A DNA stretch of 15,733 nt, taken from Bacteroidales bacterium (GTDB lineage Bacteria > Bacteroidota > Bacteroidia > Bacteroidales > JAOZVK01). The stretch covers positions 1-15,733 of the forward strand of contig JAOZVK010000069.1 in NCBI GenBank assembly GCA_029938185.1, given 5' to 3'. The number at the start of each line of letters is the position of its first letter. The stretch's first letter is position 1. Both the position numbers and the translations under genes were made by a program. Shown piece after piece: positions 15,577 through 15,733 of the stretch. The notes under the pieces are model-generated. The model did not search any database. It was not told the origin of the DNA and was given only the letters and a program-made list of their open reading frames with translations.

Positions 15577-15684
15577 GAAGTCTTCGACCTATTTAATGTT
15601 GCTTACGCTTTTTTACAAATTACTGTTATATTGTTAATTGCAAAAAAAATAAATTCCGAAAAACTTTTGTAAGACTACTTAATA
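15577..15684 (-). repeat. arm H: right, inverted arm of the TOBE cassette
   Basis: The reverse complement reads TAAGTAGTCTTACAAAAGTT at the tip, TTAACAATATAACAGTA in the middle, and AGCGTAAGCAACATTAAATA, GGTCGAAGACTTC at the inner end. It abuts the TOBE stop codon. At the outer tip, CTACTTAATAAGTAG (15675-15689) is a palindrome with 7-base arms around one base. It could form a hairpin that ends transcription. Confidence 0.88.
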
Positions 15685-15733
15685 AGTAGGTCGATATATA
15701 AAAACAACACTTTTGTTTTTTTTATTATGCTGT
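15685..15733 (+). other. AT-rich end of window with weak hairpin
   Basis: After the arm H tip, AAAACAA (15701-15707) and TTGTTTT (15713-15719) form an all-weak 7-bp stem followed by T residues. It may act as a terminator for the TOBE gene, but A-T pairs dominate and chance is plausible. No gene begins before the window ends. Confidence 0.25.

Noticed and set aside
15070..15684. Arms as integron attC sites with gene cassettes
   Set aside because: The arms flank genes in inverted pairs rather than following each gene in one direction. The attC core sites (GTTRRRY and RYYYAAC) are not conserved; only arm F happens to contain GTTAGGC. No integrase gene is in the window.
1..15733. CRISPR array
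   Set aside because: The repeats are far apart, differ in orientation and are not separated by spacers of uniform length.

Overview
The window is a strongly AT-rich stretch of a bacterial chromosome, most likely from the phylum Bacteroidota. The best evidence is a secreted protease with a C-terminal sorting domain of the type IX secretion type. Two repeat arms with exact TAnnTTTG promoter boxes, and a large kinase/ATPase/phosphatase fusion of a kind common in that phylum, agree with this. I see eight protein genes, seven on + and one on -, and no tRNA, rRNA or CRISPR array. Coding density is moderate, and the intergenic DNA is full of short interspersed repeats.

Layout. 1-283: repeats and the first full repeat arm. 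284-2267: a tight two-gene operon, an SMC/OLD-like AAA ATPase followed one base later by a small protein with a possible PD-(D/E)xK nuclease core; together they look like an uncharacterised defence-type pair. 2476-7794: a 1772-residue protein joining a Ser/Thr kinase, an AAA ATPase, a helical repeat region, a GAF domain and a SpoIIE-type phosphatase. 8098-8856: a nitroreductase-family protein. 9138-10436: a triple rhodanese with only one active cysteine. 10437-11173: no intact gene, but a palindrome and an element of about 430 bp with inverted-repeat ends. 11174-11812 (-): a DUF4412-like lipoprotein. 12462-14951: a Lys-C-like secreted protease with a sorting tail. 15178-15576: a tandem TOBE (Mop-like) molybdate-binding protein. 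The last 50 bases hold repeat tips and AT-rich DNA.

The most striking feature is a family of repeats of about 105 bp, called 'arms' here. Their inner end carries GCGTAAGC, then TAAATAGGTCGAAGACC with a small hairpin AGGTC-GAA-GACCT. A sense-oriented arm or arm core lies 1 to 29 bases upstream of the start codon of five transcription units: the ATPase operon, the kinase, the rhodanese, the lipoprotein and the TOBE gene. Other copies are inverted. They close a cassette around the TOBE gene almost base to base, close a gene-free element at 10587-11013, and leave a fragment behind the ATPase operon. The arms could be a mobile promoter/leader module, the long terminal repeats of gene cassettes, or both. 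The sequence alone does not decide this.

The genes do not form one pathway. The ATPase pair is a candidate defence module, the kinase/phosphatase a signalling hub, the rhodanese and nitroreductase metabolic or redox proteins, the lipoprotein and protease envelope or secreted products, and the TOBE protein a molybdate or tungstate store. A shared upstream arm on unrelated genes suggests shared regulation or shared mobility rather than shared function.
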